Part shown: positions 1 to 8,461 of the stretch, one piece after another
Layout of the letters: every line of letters starts with the position of its first letter
Position numbering within the stretch: position 1 is the stretch's first letter
From: Candidatus Neomarinimicrobiota bacterium
Lineage (GTDB): Bacteria > Fidelibacterota > JAANXI01
Assembly: GCA_021734025.1 (NCBI GenBank)
Contig: JAIPJS010000003.1
Span: 312,700 to 376,699, forward strand
DNA length: 64,000 bases
Direction: 5' to 3'
The notes under the pieces: generated by a model
Told to the model about the DNA's origin: nothing
Database searches by the model: none
Seen by the model: the letters and a program-made list of their open reading frames with translations, nothing else
Program-made: the position numbers and the translations under genes

Positions 1-1
1 G

Positions 2-421
2 GACCGCTATAAAGGGTACAAAAAGGCACTTAAAGAACACGATATTCCACTGGATGACGACCTGATCTGGTTTGGCGGATTTCTCGAAGAAGACGGGCGG
101 GAGGGCTTTCAGTACTTGTACAAGAACGGCGATTTGCCGGATGCCATCTTTGCCGCCAATGATTATATCGCCTTCGGTGTTTATCAGAAGGCGAAAAAAC
201 ATAATATACGCATACCGGAGGATCTGGCTGTGATGGGATACGGGAACAGTGACGTCTCCCAGATGACCGCGCCGCCGTTGAGCACTGTCAATCAACAGGG
301 GATAGAGATGGGCCGGCGGGCCGCGAATCTCCTCTTGGAAGCCATTAATTCAGAGGAAGATGTATTCCAATCCAAAGAAGTTGTCCTGAGGACAGATTTA
401 ATCGTTCGCGAATCGACCTGA
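2..421 (+). CDS. LacI-family transcriptional regulator, C-terminal part (5' end outside window)
   Basis: The reading frame is open from the window edge, so the N-terminal helix-turn-helix and about half of the effector domain are missing. The visible 139 residues are the C-terminal lobe of a periplasmic-binding-protein-like effector domain: 'DAIFAANDYIAFGVYQ', 'IRIPEDLAVMGYGNSDVS', 'PPLSTVNQQGIEMGRRAA' and 'LRTDLIVREST' are the standard LacI/GalR/CcpA-type blocks. These proteins bind a sugar or sugar phosphate and release an operator. The gene lies 308 bp upstream of the fucose permease on the same strand, and a CG-centred palindrome sits between them, so control of the fucose genes is the natural inference. 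The ligand cannot be read from the sequence. Confidence 0.93.
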   Translation, partial: DRYKGYKKALKEHDIPLDDDLIWFGGFLEEDGREGFQYLYKNGDLPDAIFAANDYIAFGVYQKAKKHNIRIPEDLAVMGYGNSDVSQMTAPPLSTVNQQGIEMGRRAANLLLEAINSEEDVFQSKEVVLRTDLIVREST

Positions 422-490
422 TTTCCGAATATTCCCCAAGTGAATATCGTAGAAATTCCCAAAATCTGTTGATTTTTCACGGGGATAAAT

Positions 491-500
491 CTAACGTTAG
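491..500. promoter_or_regulatory. Candidate LacI-family operator (CTAACGTTAG)
   Basis: A perfect 10-bp palindrome, CTAACGTTAG, with a central CpG as in most LacI-family operators. It lies 69 bp after the regulator gene and 230 bp before fucP. The rest of the 308-bp gap (422-729) has no gene; besides this site I see only the promoter-like element at 601-632. A 10-mer palindrome can occur by chance, so this stays a candidate. Confidence 0.35.
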
Positions 501-600
501 CACCAGGCATATTTAATACTGGCAACCGCCCAGTAATTTTACTCATTACTCTCATAATTAAAATCGCATTTACGAAGATACACGGAGTAAAAAAAGGTGT

Positions 601-632
601 TTTCTGAAGCACCGGAAATCGTTGTATATTTG
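601..632 (+). promoter_or_regulatory. Candidate Bacteroidota-type promoter for fucP
   Basis: TTTC (601-604), a 20-bp spacer and TATATTTG (625-632) resemble the TTTG-N19-TAnnTTTG promoter known for Bacteroidota. It would give a leader of about 90 nt before the fucP start. One mismatch in the upstream box and a spacer one longer than the consensus keep confidence low. Confidence 0.35.
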
Positions 633-729
633 GACATATTCATGATTTATTTACCCTAGGTTACGGCATATTTAAGGGAAGGCAACCAAGGCAGACACCC
701 CATAATCATTCCCTGGAGAATGAATACCT

Positions 730-2007
730 ATGGCAGCAATAAAACGCACAATTTATAAAGCACCGATAATCCCGTTTATACTGATTACGAGTCTGTTCTT
801 TATGTGGGGACTCGCCAATAATATGACCGATACTTTATTGGCGGCCTTCAAGAAGATTATGAGCCTCACCGATTTTCAGACTTCATGGATTCAGATGGCT
901 TTTTATGGTTCGTATTTCTGCCTGGCCTTGCCTGCAGCAATATTTATTAAAAAATTTACCTATAAAGCAGGCGTGTTGCTTGGCTTGGGGCTGTTTATCG
1001 GCGGGGCCTTTCTGTTTTATCCCTCGAGCATCACCATGAACTATTTTCACTTCCTGATAGCGCTCTATATACTCGCCGGTGGACTCTCGATTCTGGAGAC
1101 GACAGCGAATCCCTACATTATCGCGCTGGGGCCGGAGGAGACCGGAACTCAGCGATTGAACTTTGCCCAGTCCTTTAATCCCATTGGTTCCATAACTGGG
1201 GTACTGCTGAGTAAATACTTTATACTCTCTCACCTCAATTCCGCCTCAGCAGAGGAACGTGCTGTAATGGGGGCTGAGCAGCTCCAGGCAGTGCAACAGC
1301 AGGAGTTGAGCGCCGTAATGGGGCCATATGTCGGGATAGCATTGTTATTGGTGGTTATCTGGGTTATGATCGCCATCCGGGATATGCCGAAGGTATCGGA
1401 AAAGAAGGTCTCAATCGATTTGATACCGACGCTGAAGCGCCTGTTCAGGAAAAAGCAATACGTCTGGGGTGTTGTGGCGCAGTTCTTTTATGTTGGAGCA
1501 CAGATCGGAGTCTGGTCGTTTACCATTCGGTACGTCATGCAGGAATTGGCTGTCGATGAGGCACACGCATCCAGCTATTATCTCGCTGCTCTGATACTGT
1601 TTACGGCATTTCGCTTTGTCAATACTGCTCTGATGAAGTACATCGCGCCCGGGAAACTGCTGACAGGGTCGGCTATCCTGGGAAGTATCGCAACATTAAT
1701 TGTAATATTTGGCGGTGGAATGATCGGAGTCCTTGCCCTGGTTTCAATTTCGGCTTTCATGTCCCTGATGTTCCCGACGATTTACGGGCTGGCTGTTAAA
1801 GGTCTGGATTATGACGATACAAAAATTGCCGGCTCAGGTCTGATTATGGCGATCCTCGGCGGCGCGGTATTAACTGCAATCCAGGGGAAAATTTCCGATG
1901 CCACCGGGAGTATCCATCTGGCGTATGCTGTTCCATTGGCTTGTTTTCTCCTGATATCCTTTTATGGATTTTTTGGGTTCCGGCGGGACCTGCAAAAGAC
2001 CTCATGA
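730..2007 (+). CDS. fucP: L-fucose:H+ symporter
   Basis: A 425-residue major-facilitator protein with about 12 membrane segments, matching the FucP family in length. The N-terminus 'SLFFMWGLANNMTDTLL' and the segment 'ILETTANPYIIALGPEET' followed by 'LNFAQSFNPIGSITG' are hallmarks of the FucP/fucose-galactose-glucose permease group. It would import L-fucose across the inner membrane by proton symport. GGAGA precedes the ATG. fucU follows 88 bp later on the same strand, which supports fucose as the substrate. A related hexose cannot be excluded from sequence alone. Confidence 0.9.
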   Translation: MAAIKRTIYKAPIIPFILITSLFFMWGLANNMTDTLLAAFKKIMSLTDFQTSWIQMAFYGSYFCLALPAAIFIKKFTYKAGVLLGLGLFIGGAFLFYPSSITMNYFHFLIALYILAGGLSILETTANPYIIALGPEETGTQRLNFAQSFNPIGSITGVLLSKYFILSHLNSASAEERAVMGAEQLQAVQQQELSAVMGPYVGIALLLVVIWVMIAIRDMPKVSEKKVSIDLIPTLKRLFRKKQYVWGVVAQFFYVGAQIGVWSFTIRYVMQELAVDEAHASSYYLAALILFTAFRFVNTALMKYIAPGKLLTGSAILGSIATLIVIFGGGMIGVLALVSISAFMSLMFPTIYGLAVKGLDYDDTKIAGSGLIMAILGGAVLTAIQGKISDATGSIHLAYAVPLACFLLISFYGFFGFRRDLQKTS

Positions 2008-2095
2008 TTTAATGATCTAAATTGGAATTTTCATAAACTGAACACGCCGGAAATCAGAATTCCCGGTTATTTGCATTTTCGAAAGGATCTATTGT

Positions 2096-2539
2096 ATGCT
2101 GCGTGGGATTTCCCCAAAACTCAGTCCGGAATTATTACTTACACTCTACCGTATGGAGCATGGAGACGAAATAGTCCTGGCCGATGCTCATTTTCCCGGT
2201 GAATCTTACTGTACCCGTATAGTGAGAGCAGACGGGCACATCATTACCGACTTATTAGACGGAATTCTCCCGCTGATGCCGCTGGATTCCTATGTGGATT
2301 TCCCGATGACGATGATGGAGGCAGTGAACGGTGATACTTTCGATCCGAGGGTAGAACAATCGTACAAACGGATCCTCGATAAATATGAAGAAAACCGTTA
2401 TAAAATTCGAAAGATTGAAAAGGAAGAATTTTACAAGCGCTCCGCCAATTCATTTGCAGTGGTAATGTCGGGAGAAACGGCGAAATACGGAAATATCATC
2501 CTGCAAAAAGGCATCATTGAAAACGCGGAATCCGGATAA
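2096..2539 (+). CDS. fucU: L-fucose mutarotase (RbsD/FucU family)
   Basis: 147 residues, the usual size for FucU (about 140). The start 'MLRGISPKLSPELLLTL', the block 'MEHGDEIVLADAHFPGES' with His22 and His32, and the C-terminal 'SFAVVMSGETAKYGNIIL' are typical of the family. FucU interconverts the alpha and beta anomers of L-fucose so that the isomerase receives the right form. AAAGGA precedes the ATG by 8 bp. The gene follows fucP, while the isomerase that uses its product (fucI) is encoded about 18 kb away on the other strand. The related rhamnose mutarotase RhaM belongs to a different fold and is not seen here. Confidence 0.9.
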   Translation: MLRGISPKLSPELLLTLYRMEHGDEIVLADAHFPGESYCTRIVRADGHIITDLLDGILPLMPLDSYVDFPMTMMEAVNGDTFDPRVEQSYKRILDKYEENRYKIRKIEKEEFYKRSANSFAVVMSGETAKYGNIILQKGIIENAESG

Positions 2540-2700
2540 CTATCGTTGAAACATTTTGAGAACTGAGAGTCATCTCGCACTATTCGTGAAATCCACCTTT
2601 TCCTGCCAGGGCAGTGAATCTCTGCTCAGGATCTGTTATATTTTCATACCGAAATTACGGCGAATACCCACCGAGCAAACCATACAGACAAGAGGTCCGC

Positions 2701-4812
2701 ATGTATCGTAAACTGCTTATCATTCTGATTCTCCCGATAGCGTTCACCGCCTGTCAATCCGGGGAGATAGACCGGGAGGCATTAGTTTACCGACATTTTC
2801 CGGGATTGACCGAAGTCGACACCCTTTCATCATTTACTCTGGGGAACGGTAACTTTGCCTTTACCGCCGATGTTACCGGCTTACAGACATTTCGGGAGGA
2901 GTACGAAAACGGAATTCCACTGGGTACCCAATCCAACTGGGGTTGGCATATAATCGGCGATACCAATAGATATTCTCTTGCTGACGCATTTAATACGTAC
3001 GATACCCACGGGCGTGACGTGACCTACGCTTCCGGGCGGTACGAGGGAGCAGGACAATGGCTCAGGGCAAATCCGCACCGGCTTCACCTGGGGCAGATCG
3101 GATTTCTGTTTCGGGGGACGAGCGACGGACAGGTCGATCTGGATGAAATCAAATCTATTGACCAGACCCTTAATCTCTGGCAGGGAATTTTAGAAAGTAA
3201 TTTTTCCATAGATGGCAATGGCGTCTGGGTGGAGACTGCCAGCCATTCAACGCTGGACCAAATCGCCGTCAGAATGCAGTCTCCGCTCTTCACAGACGGT
3301 AAAAACGGAATCCTCTTCAGGTTCCCGTACGGCACCCAATCCTGGGGAAAACAGACCGGCGACTGGCAGAGTCCCGGAGAGCATAGTTCGATAATACAGA
3401 CCCAGACAGACCGGTCAGTGACGATTAAGCGCGCACTGGATGGCGTCACGTATTATGTACACATCCAGTGGGAGGGTGATGCTAAATTCGTGGAACAGGC
3501 GCCTCATACATTCCATCTGCTTCCCAGCGGGAATGAAAAATTTGCATTTATCGCCAGTTTTTCGGAGTCCAAAAAGGAAGCGGATCTCCCGGGTGTGGGA
3601 GAAACATTTCAGGATTCCAAAACATCCTGGGCCCGGTACTGGAACTCAGGGGGAGCTATCGATCTGTCGGAAAGTACCGATCCGAGGGCGCAGGAACTTG
3701 AGCGCCGTATAGTACTGTCTCAATATTTGACCGCGGCCCAGGGTGCGGGTGATCTGCCTCCACAGGAAACCGGGCTGACCTGTAACAGCTGGTACGGCAA
3801 ATTCCACCTGGAGATGCACTGGTGGCATGGGGTCCATCACATCCTCTGGGGGCGGACAGACTTGTTTAAACGGAGCCTCCCATTTTACGATAATGCGCTG
3901 GCCAATGCTCAAAAGAAGGCAGAGCGACAGGGATACAAAGGCGCACGATGGCCGAAGATGGTCGGTCCGGACGGCAGAGAGAGTCCGTCTGACGTTGGTG
4001 TCTTCCTGATTTGGCAGCAACCACACCCCATTTATTTTGCGGAGTTACTCTACCGGGAAGCCCCGACGGCGGAGACTCTTGAGCGCATGAAGACCCTCGT
4101 CTTCGAGACTGCTGAATTCATGGCATCATACGCACACTGGGTACCAGAAGAAGAACGATACGTGCTCGGTCCACCGCTGATTCCTGCTCAGGAGATTTAC
4201 GATAAGGAACAGACCATGAATCCGCCGTTCGAACTGTCCTACTGGCAATACGGATTGCAGGTCGCCCAGCGATGGCGTGAGCGCATGGGAATGGATCGGG
4301 TCGAAAAATGGGATCACGTAATAACGCACCTGTCGGATCTACCGCAGCAAAACGAACTGTACCAGAATGCGGAGACCGCCATGGGCACCTTCGAGGACGA
4401 GTTCCACCGGAACGATCATCCGACACTGCTTGGCGCGTACGGCATGCTGCCGAACGATTCCGTGGATGTGGAGACAATGCGCCGCACCCTGAACAAAGTC
4501 ATGGAAACCTGGAACTGGGAAGAAACCTGGGGCTGGGACTATCCGCTCACCGCCATGACGGCGGCAAGAGTGGGCGAACCGGAGATGGCGATTAACGCGC
4601 TGTTAATGGACGTGCAAAAGAACACCTATCTGAATAACGGTCACAATTATCAGGACGATCGGCTCACGCTGTATCTTCCCGGAAACGGCGGACTCCTGAC
4701 AGCCGTCGCCATGATGGCCGCTGGCTGGGACAGCGCTCCGAACGAACACGCTCCCGGCTTTCCGGATGAAGGATGGACGGTCAAATACGAAGGGCTGTCC
4801 CAGATGCCGTAA
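2701..4812 (+). CDS. Exported lipoprotein, putative six-hairpin (alpha/alpha)6 glycosidase
   Basis: The start is placed at 2701 because it gives a lipoprotein signal peptide ending in the lipobox 'AFTAC' and has AGAGG upstream; the frame is open further 5' to 2614. The 703-residue product has an N-terminal beta-rich region ('SFTLGNGNFAFTADVTGLQT') like the super-sandwich domain of GH65/GH95-type enzymes. An alpha-helical, Trp-rich part follows ('HLEMHWWHGVHHILWGR', 'NPPFELSYWQYGLQVAQRW', 'NHNYQDDRLTLYLPGNG-like' end). Glu511 in 'PPFELSYW' is a possible catalytic acid. I do not recognise the exact family. Position downstream of fucP-fucU suggests removal of fucosyl or rhamnosyl units from a glycan, at the cell surface or in the periplasm. 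Confidence 0.75.
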   Translation: MYRKLLIILILPIAFTACQSGEIDREALVYRHFPGLTEVDTLSSFTLGNGNFAFTADVTGLQTFREEYENGIPLGTQSNWGWHIIGDTNRYSLADAFNTYDTHGRDVTYASGRYEGAGQWLRANPHRLHLGQIGFLFRGTSDGQVDLDEIKSIDQTLNLWQGILESNFSIDGNGVWVETASHSTLDQIAVRMQSPLFTDGKNGILFRFPYGTQSWGKQTGDWQSPGEHSSIIQTQTDRSVTIKRALDGVTYYVHIQWEGDAKFVEQAPHTFHLLPSGNEKFAFIASFSESKKEADLPGVGETFQDSKTSWARYWNSGGAIDLSESTDPRAQELERRIVLSQYLTAAQGAGDLPPQETGLTCNSWYGKFHLEMHWWHGVHHILWGRTDLFKRSLPFYDNALANAQKKAERQGYKGARWPKMVGPDGRESPSDVGVFLIWQQPHPIYFAELLYREAPTAETLERMKTLVFETAEFMASYAHWVPEEERYVLGPPLIPAQEIYDKEQTMNPPFELSYWQYGLQVAQRWRERMGMDRVEKWDHVITHLSDLPQQNELYQNAETAMGTFEDEFHRNDHPTLLGAYGMLPNDSVDVETMRRTLNKVMETWNWEETWGWDYPLTAMTAARVGEPEMAINALLMDVQKNTYLNNGHNYQDDRLTLYLPGNGGLLTAVAMMAAGWDSAPNEHAPGFPDEGWTVKYEGLSQMP

Positions 4813-4931
4813 CCTGCTTAAACCGAAATCCAGGTTGCAGAGATTTGGCACCCTGATTCGGATGGCTTTTCTCCCAGGTTATGCTTTCTCTGATTACCCC
4901 CTGAACTTTCATAAACTTTACGGAAGGCAAT

Positions 4932-6746
4932 ATGTCGACACTTCGAAATTTTGTGCTACTCGGGCTACTCCTGTTCACATGCATCTCCTCTGCTTCTGGA
5001 GTGGAGATGAGTGGCGAATTACGGAAATGGCATAAGGTGACCCTCACATTCGAGGGACCGGAAACTTCGGAGCAGGCCACACCAAATCCCTTTCTGGACT
5101 ACCGACTCAATGTACGGTTCATTAATGGTGACACAACCTTCCTTGTCCCGGGATATTTCGCCGCAGATGGCGATGCTGCCAATACTTCTGCTTCCAGTGG
5201 CGATAAATGGCGAGTCCATTTCGCTCCCCATGAAGCGGGTATCTGGAATTACGAGGTATCGTTCCGGTCCGGACGCAATATCGCGGTGAGCGACAATCCT
5301 GATGCCGGCAAAAGCGCCGGATTTATGGATGGTAAGTCAGGTACGTTCCGCGTGAAGGAGACGGATAAATCAGGCAGGGATTTTCGAGGCAAGGGCCGGC
5401 TTCAGTATGTCGGAAAACATTATCTCCGGTTCGAGGAGACCGGAGAATATTTTCTAAAGGCAGGCGCGGACGCGCCGGAAAATTTCCTGGCATACAAGGA
5501 TTTCGACGGTGATTTCAAGCACGACGGACATAACGACGACCTGATTAAATCATGGGAGCCACATGTGCAGGACTGGAATCAGGGTGATCCGGTCTGGCAG
5601 GATGGCAAAGGAAAGGGCATCCTTGGAGCCATAAACTATTTGGCGTCGAAGGGAATTAACGTCTTCTCCTTCCTCACCATGAATATCGGCGGCGATGATA
5701 GGAACGTCTTTCCGTATGTCACTTATGATGATTATACCCGACTCGATGTGTCCAGATTGGCTCAGTGGGAGATCCTGTTCCAGCACGCCGATTCCCTGGG
5801 AATGTATCTCCACTTCAAGACCCAGGAGGCCGAGAACCAGGATACACTGGATGCCGGCGCCCTTGGCGTGGAACGTAAACTCTACTACCGGGAACTCATC
5901 GCCCGGTTCGGACACCACCTGGCGCTCAACTGGAATTTGGGTGAAGAGAACGGGAAATGGGGAGATCACGAAGGACAGTCTACACCTCAGCGCCGCGCCA
6001 TGGCGGGATATTTCCGGGAGTACGATCCGTATCGGCATCATATTGTGATTCACAACGGTCAGTCGTTTGACGATCTGCTTGGCGATAAATCGAAGCTCAC
6101 CGGAGTCTCCGTTCAGACCCACCGATCGGACTTCAGGCAGGTCCACGATGCCATTCTCCACTGGAGACAGGCTTCCGACCAGTCCGGCAAGCCGTGGGTT
6201 GTAGCCATTGATGAACCGGGGAACGCCTCGGATGCTCTTCTTCCGGATGCGGAAAACCAGGATCACGATAATGCCCGGCAGAACGCTTTGTGGGGCGCGT
6301 TAATGGCTGGCGCAGGCGGAATAGAATATTATTTCGGATATGACCATCCCCAATCGGATTTAACCTGTCAGGACTGGCGTTCCCGGTCAAACATGTGGGA
6401 CCAGTCCAGATACGCGCTTAATTTCTTCAGGGAGCATGAGATCCCGTTTTGGGAAATGACCAACACCGACGATCTGACGACTGATACTACCGATTACTGC
6501 TTCTCCAAAGAGGGCGAGGTATACGTAATCTATATGAAAACGGCGGAAGAAAATCTCATCGATTTGGGTGAGTCCGTCGGGAGGTATCAGGTGGAATGGT
6601 TTAACCCCCGTACAGGTGGAGCACTGAAACAGGGAAGTATCGGGACGATTGCCGGGCCAGGCGAAAAAGCCATCGGCGCACCACCGGCCGATCCGGAGAA
6701 GGATTGGGTAGCGCTTATTCGGGCAGCGCGACTTGGTGGCTGGTAG
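4932..6746 (+). CDS. Secreted DUF5060-domain glycoside-hydrolase-like protein
   Basis: 604 residues with a signal peptide (cleavage near 'SSASG|VE'). Residues about 30-120 form a DUF5060-type beta-sandwich ('WHKVTLTFEGPE', 'YRLNVRFINGD', 'VHFAPHEAGIWNYEVSF'). Next is a TIM-barrel-like part ('INYLASKGINVFSFLTMNIGGDD', split here as a single block of the barrel). The C-terminus resembles the putative collagen-binding domain seen in such proteins ('YQVEWFNPRTGG'). Glu338/Glu339 in 'NWNLGEENG' and Glu428 in 'VAIDEPGN' sit where clan GH-A enzymes have the acid/base and the nucleophile. It lies 119 bp after the lipoprotein glycosidase and probably shares its transcript. Substrate unknown. Confidence 0.78.
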   Translation: MSTLRNFVLLGLLLFTCISSASGVEMSGELRKWHKVTLTFEGPETSEQATPNPFLDYRLNVRFINGDTTFLVPGYFAADGDAANTSASSGDKWRVHFAPHEAGIWNYEVSFRSGRNIAVSDNPDAGKSAGFMDGKSGTFRVKETDKSGRDFRGKGRLQYVGKHYLRFEETGEYFLKAGADAPENFLAYKDFDGDFKHDGHNDDLIKSWEPHVQDWNQGDPVWQDGKGKGILGAINYLASKGINVFSFLTMNIGGDDRNVFPYVTYDDYTRLDVSRLAQWEILFQHADSLGMYLHFKTQEAENQDTLDAGALGVERKLYYRELIARFGHHLALNWNLGEENGKWGDHEGQSTPQRRAMAGYFREYDPYRHHIVIHNGQSFDDLLGDKSKLTGVSVQTHRSDFRQVHDAILHWRQASDQSGKPWVVAIDEPGNASDALLPDAENQDHDNARQNALWGALMAGAGGIEYYFGYDHPQSDLTCQDWRSRSNMWDQSRYALNFFREHEIPFWEMTNTDDLTTDTTDYCFSKEGEVYVIYMKTAEENLIDLGESVGRYQVEWFNPRTGGALKQGSIGTIAGPGEKAIGAPPADPEKDWVALIRAARLGGW

Positions 6747-7468
6747 TTCCCGCTTTAGTGGGATATTCGTTTGTTGTAAGTTGTTCGTTGTCAATTATAC
6801 CGTTTACTTTTTGTGAGCTTTTTCATCCTCTGCGAAATCACTGAATTCTCCGCAATGAACTATGAACCATCCCGCACGGATCCCTTTGGGACAAACAATT
6901 TTTCCATTCTCCTTTCTCCCTGCTCCTTTCTCCGCTTTTTTTATGCAATACCCAAAATAGCACTTCGCAAAAATCCTTGAATTTGATAAAACTAATTAAT
7001 AGGTAAAGTATAGTTACAGAAGTAAAACAAAACGCATGTCATTCCAGGTTGACAAGGGCTGAGTCGGGTTTTCCCAGTGATTACCAGGTTTTAGTCGATT
7101 AATGTGAACACAGCCCGGTCGAAAGTATTAGCCTCCTTCGGCGACATCGTTTTTATCGTAGATTTGGTTATAAGTGATGAAAAAAGCGAGTATAACGTTT
7201 TGTATGCTATAGATATATGTTGCAGCCGACAAATTAACGCACGTCATTCACGTTTCGTCACCACCGGGTAGAGTGCTCCCGGTACATACGATCACATCCT
7301 AGGCGAACAGTGGTGATGCGCAACGGTTGTTTGACCGGACCAGTCCGGTGGCACCGAATTCCCTAAAGTTTCGATAAGAAGCGATAATACCTGGACAGTA
7401 TCAGGTGTTAAACCAGTAGAGTCGCTCAGTACAGGACATGTAAGCGAATCCAGACAAAGGAGGACAGT
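6747..7468. other. 722-bp non-coding region with hairpins
   Basis: No convincing reading frame on either strand. It contains a perfect inverted repeat ACCGGAC-CA-GTCCGGT at 7334-7349, a shorter one around 7266-7283 (ACCGGG/CCCGGT), and an imperfect one around 7389-7408. All three lie within 200 bp of the next start codon, so they would be in its 5' leader. I could not match them to a known riboswitch class. Confidence 0.5.
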
Positions 7469-8183
7469 ATGTATTCAAAAACGTTCCGGATCGTAGGTAT
7501 GGTCATAGTGTTCATCATCGGGCAGAGTGCCTTTGGCCAATTAGAGATTGGCGACGATGGAAATGTTGGCATCGGCGTTACCCCTTATTCAAACTATAAG
7601 TTGCGTGTTCAATCAGTAAATGGAAATTATAATTACGGTATACGGGTTTGGGCAGATGCCGGTAACTATACTAATTATGGTGTCTCTGCCAGGGCAGAGG
7701 ATGGCTGGTATTCCTATGGAATAAGAGCGACCGCAAGCGATGCTTCCTATGAAAGTTATGCCGGGTATTTTTTCCGGTGATGTTCATGTCACAGGCGAGT
7801 TCACTAATCCCTCAGACATCAAACTAAAGGAGAATATTCAGCCGGTCGGTTCCGTGTTAGGTAAACTGAAGCAGCTGCAAGCCAAATCGTTTAATTATAA
7901 ACGGAATGATCCCAGGTACAAACCGATGAATCTCGCTTCCGGTAAAAGAGTTGGGTTCATTGCGCAGAACATGGAAAAGCTCTTCCCGGAATTAGTGAGC
8001 GAAGATGCGTTTATAGATCCCGAAGCGCCAGGTGCTGAAAAAGCAGGGGAAGAACCGGAGCCGATCAAGTATAAGTCCATAAATTATATTGAACTAATCC
8101 CGGTCCTGGTGCAGGCCATTCAGGAACAACAGCAGGAGATTGAGGCGCTGAAACAAGAGATAAACCAGGGGAAAAATCGATAG
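7469..8183 (+). pseudogene. Secreted peptidase-S74 (endosialidase chaperone) domain protein, frameshifted
   Basis: AAGGAGG precedes an ATG that opens a signal peptide (to about 'SAFGQ'), then 'GDDGNVGIGVTP' and repeats of the form 'NYGIRVWADAG.. NYGVSARAEDG..'. The frame stops at 7778-7780. The continuation ('SGDVHVTGEFTNPSDIKLKENI', part of the S74 block) lies in the +1 frame and runs to 8183. It ends in 'INYIELIPVLVQAIQEQQ' plus a coiled coil. Removing one T from the T6 run at 7768-7773 restores a single 237-residue protein. S74 domains are intramolecular chaperones that trimerise fibres and then cleave themselves. The break could be a real mutation, a sequencing or assembly error, or slippage on the T run. 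Confidence 0.8.
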
Positions 8184-8204
8184 GTAGCACTTTCCCCGAA
8201 GATG

Positions 8205-8242
8205 CATCCCCCTGGCGGCTTTCCAGGATGGTCGGGGGGATG
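8205..8242 (+). terminator. Hairpin after the S74 gene
   Basis: CATCCCCC (8205-8212) pairs with GGGGGATG (8235-8242), 22 nt after the stop codon. There is no T-tract, so it may act as a transcript-end structure or simply be a member of the local G/C palindromes. Confidence 0.4.
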
Positions 8243-8285
8243 TATGATAAAAGCACCCGCTGTCTATAATGGAAACCGCCAACAA

Positions 8286-8305
8286 GTCCCCCTTCGAAGG
8301 GGGAC
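8286..8305. repeat. REP-like perfect palindrome (GTCCCCCTTCGAAGGGGGAC)
   Basis: A perfect 20-bp palindrome centred on TTCGAA in the 278-bp gap between two secreted-protein genes, followed by a second G run (CAGGGGGATGAG, ending at 8340). The same layout in inverse orientation, CCCCC-TTT-GTCCCCC...TTCGAA...GGGGG, occurs at 63797-63830. Two related copies in 64 kb suggest a dispersed intergenic element. Confidence 0.6.
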
Positions 8306-8461
8306 GCTCTCCGGCAGGCGCCAGAGAGCAGGGGGATGAGAATATCGAAAGCTGCATCGCAATGGCTCCGTTCCCCCGAACGGCTGGTAGAGAAGACGCT
8401 CTTTGAATTAGCGACATTTCAACGCGTGAATAATTGATGGCAGAATAACAAGGAGAAGACT

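Noticed and set aside
5550..6266. A 238-codon open frame on the - strand
   Set aside because: It runs antisense through the well-supported DUF5060 protein, has no Shine-Dalgarno and its product has no recognisable domain.
7765..7780. Programmed -1 frameshifting at T_TTT_TTC in the S74 gene
   Set aside because: The heptamer fits a -1 site, but the downstream part lies in the +1 frame, so -1 slippage would not join the two halves.
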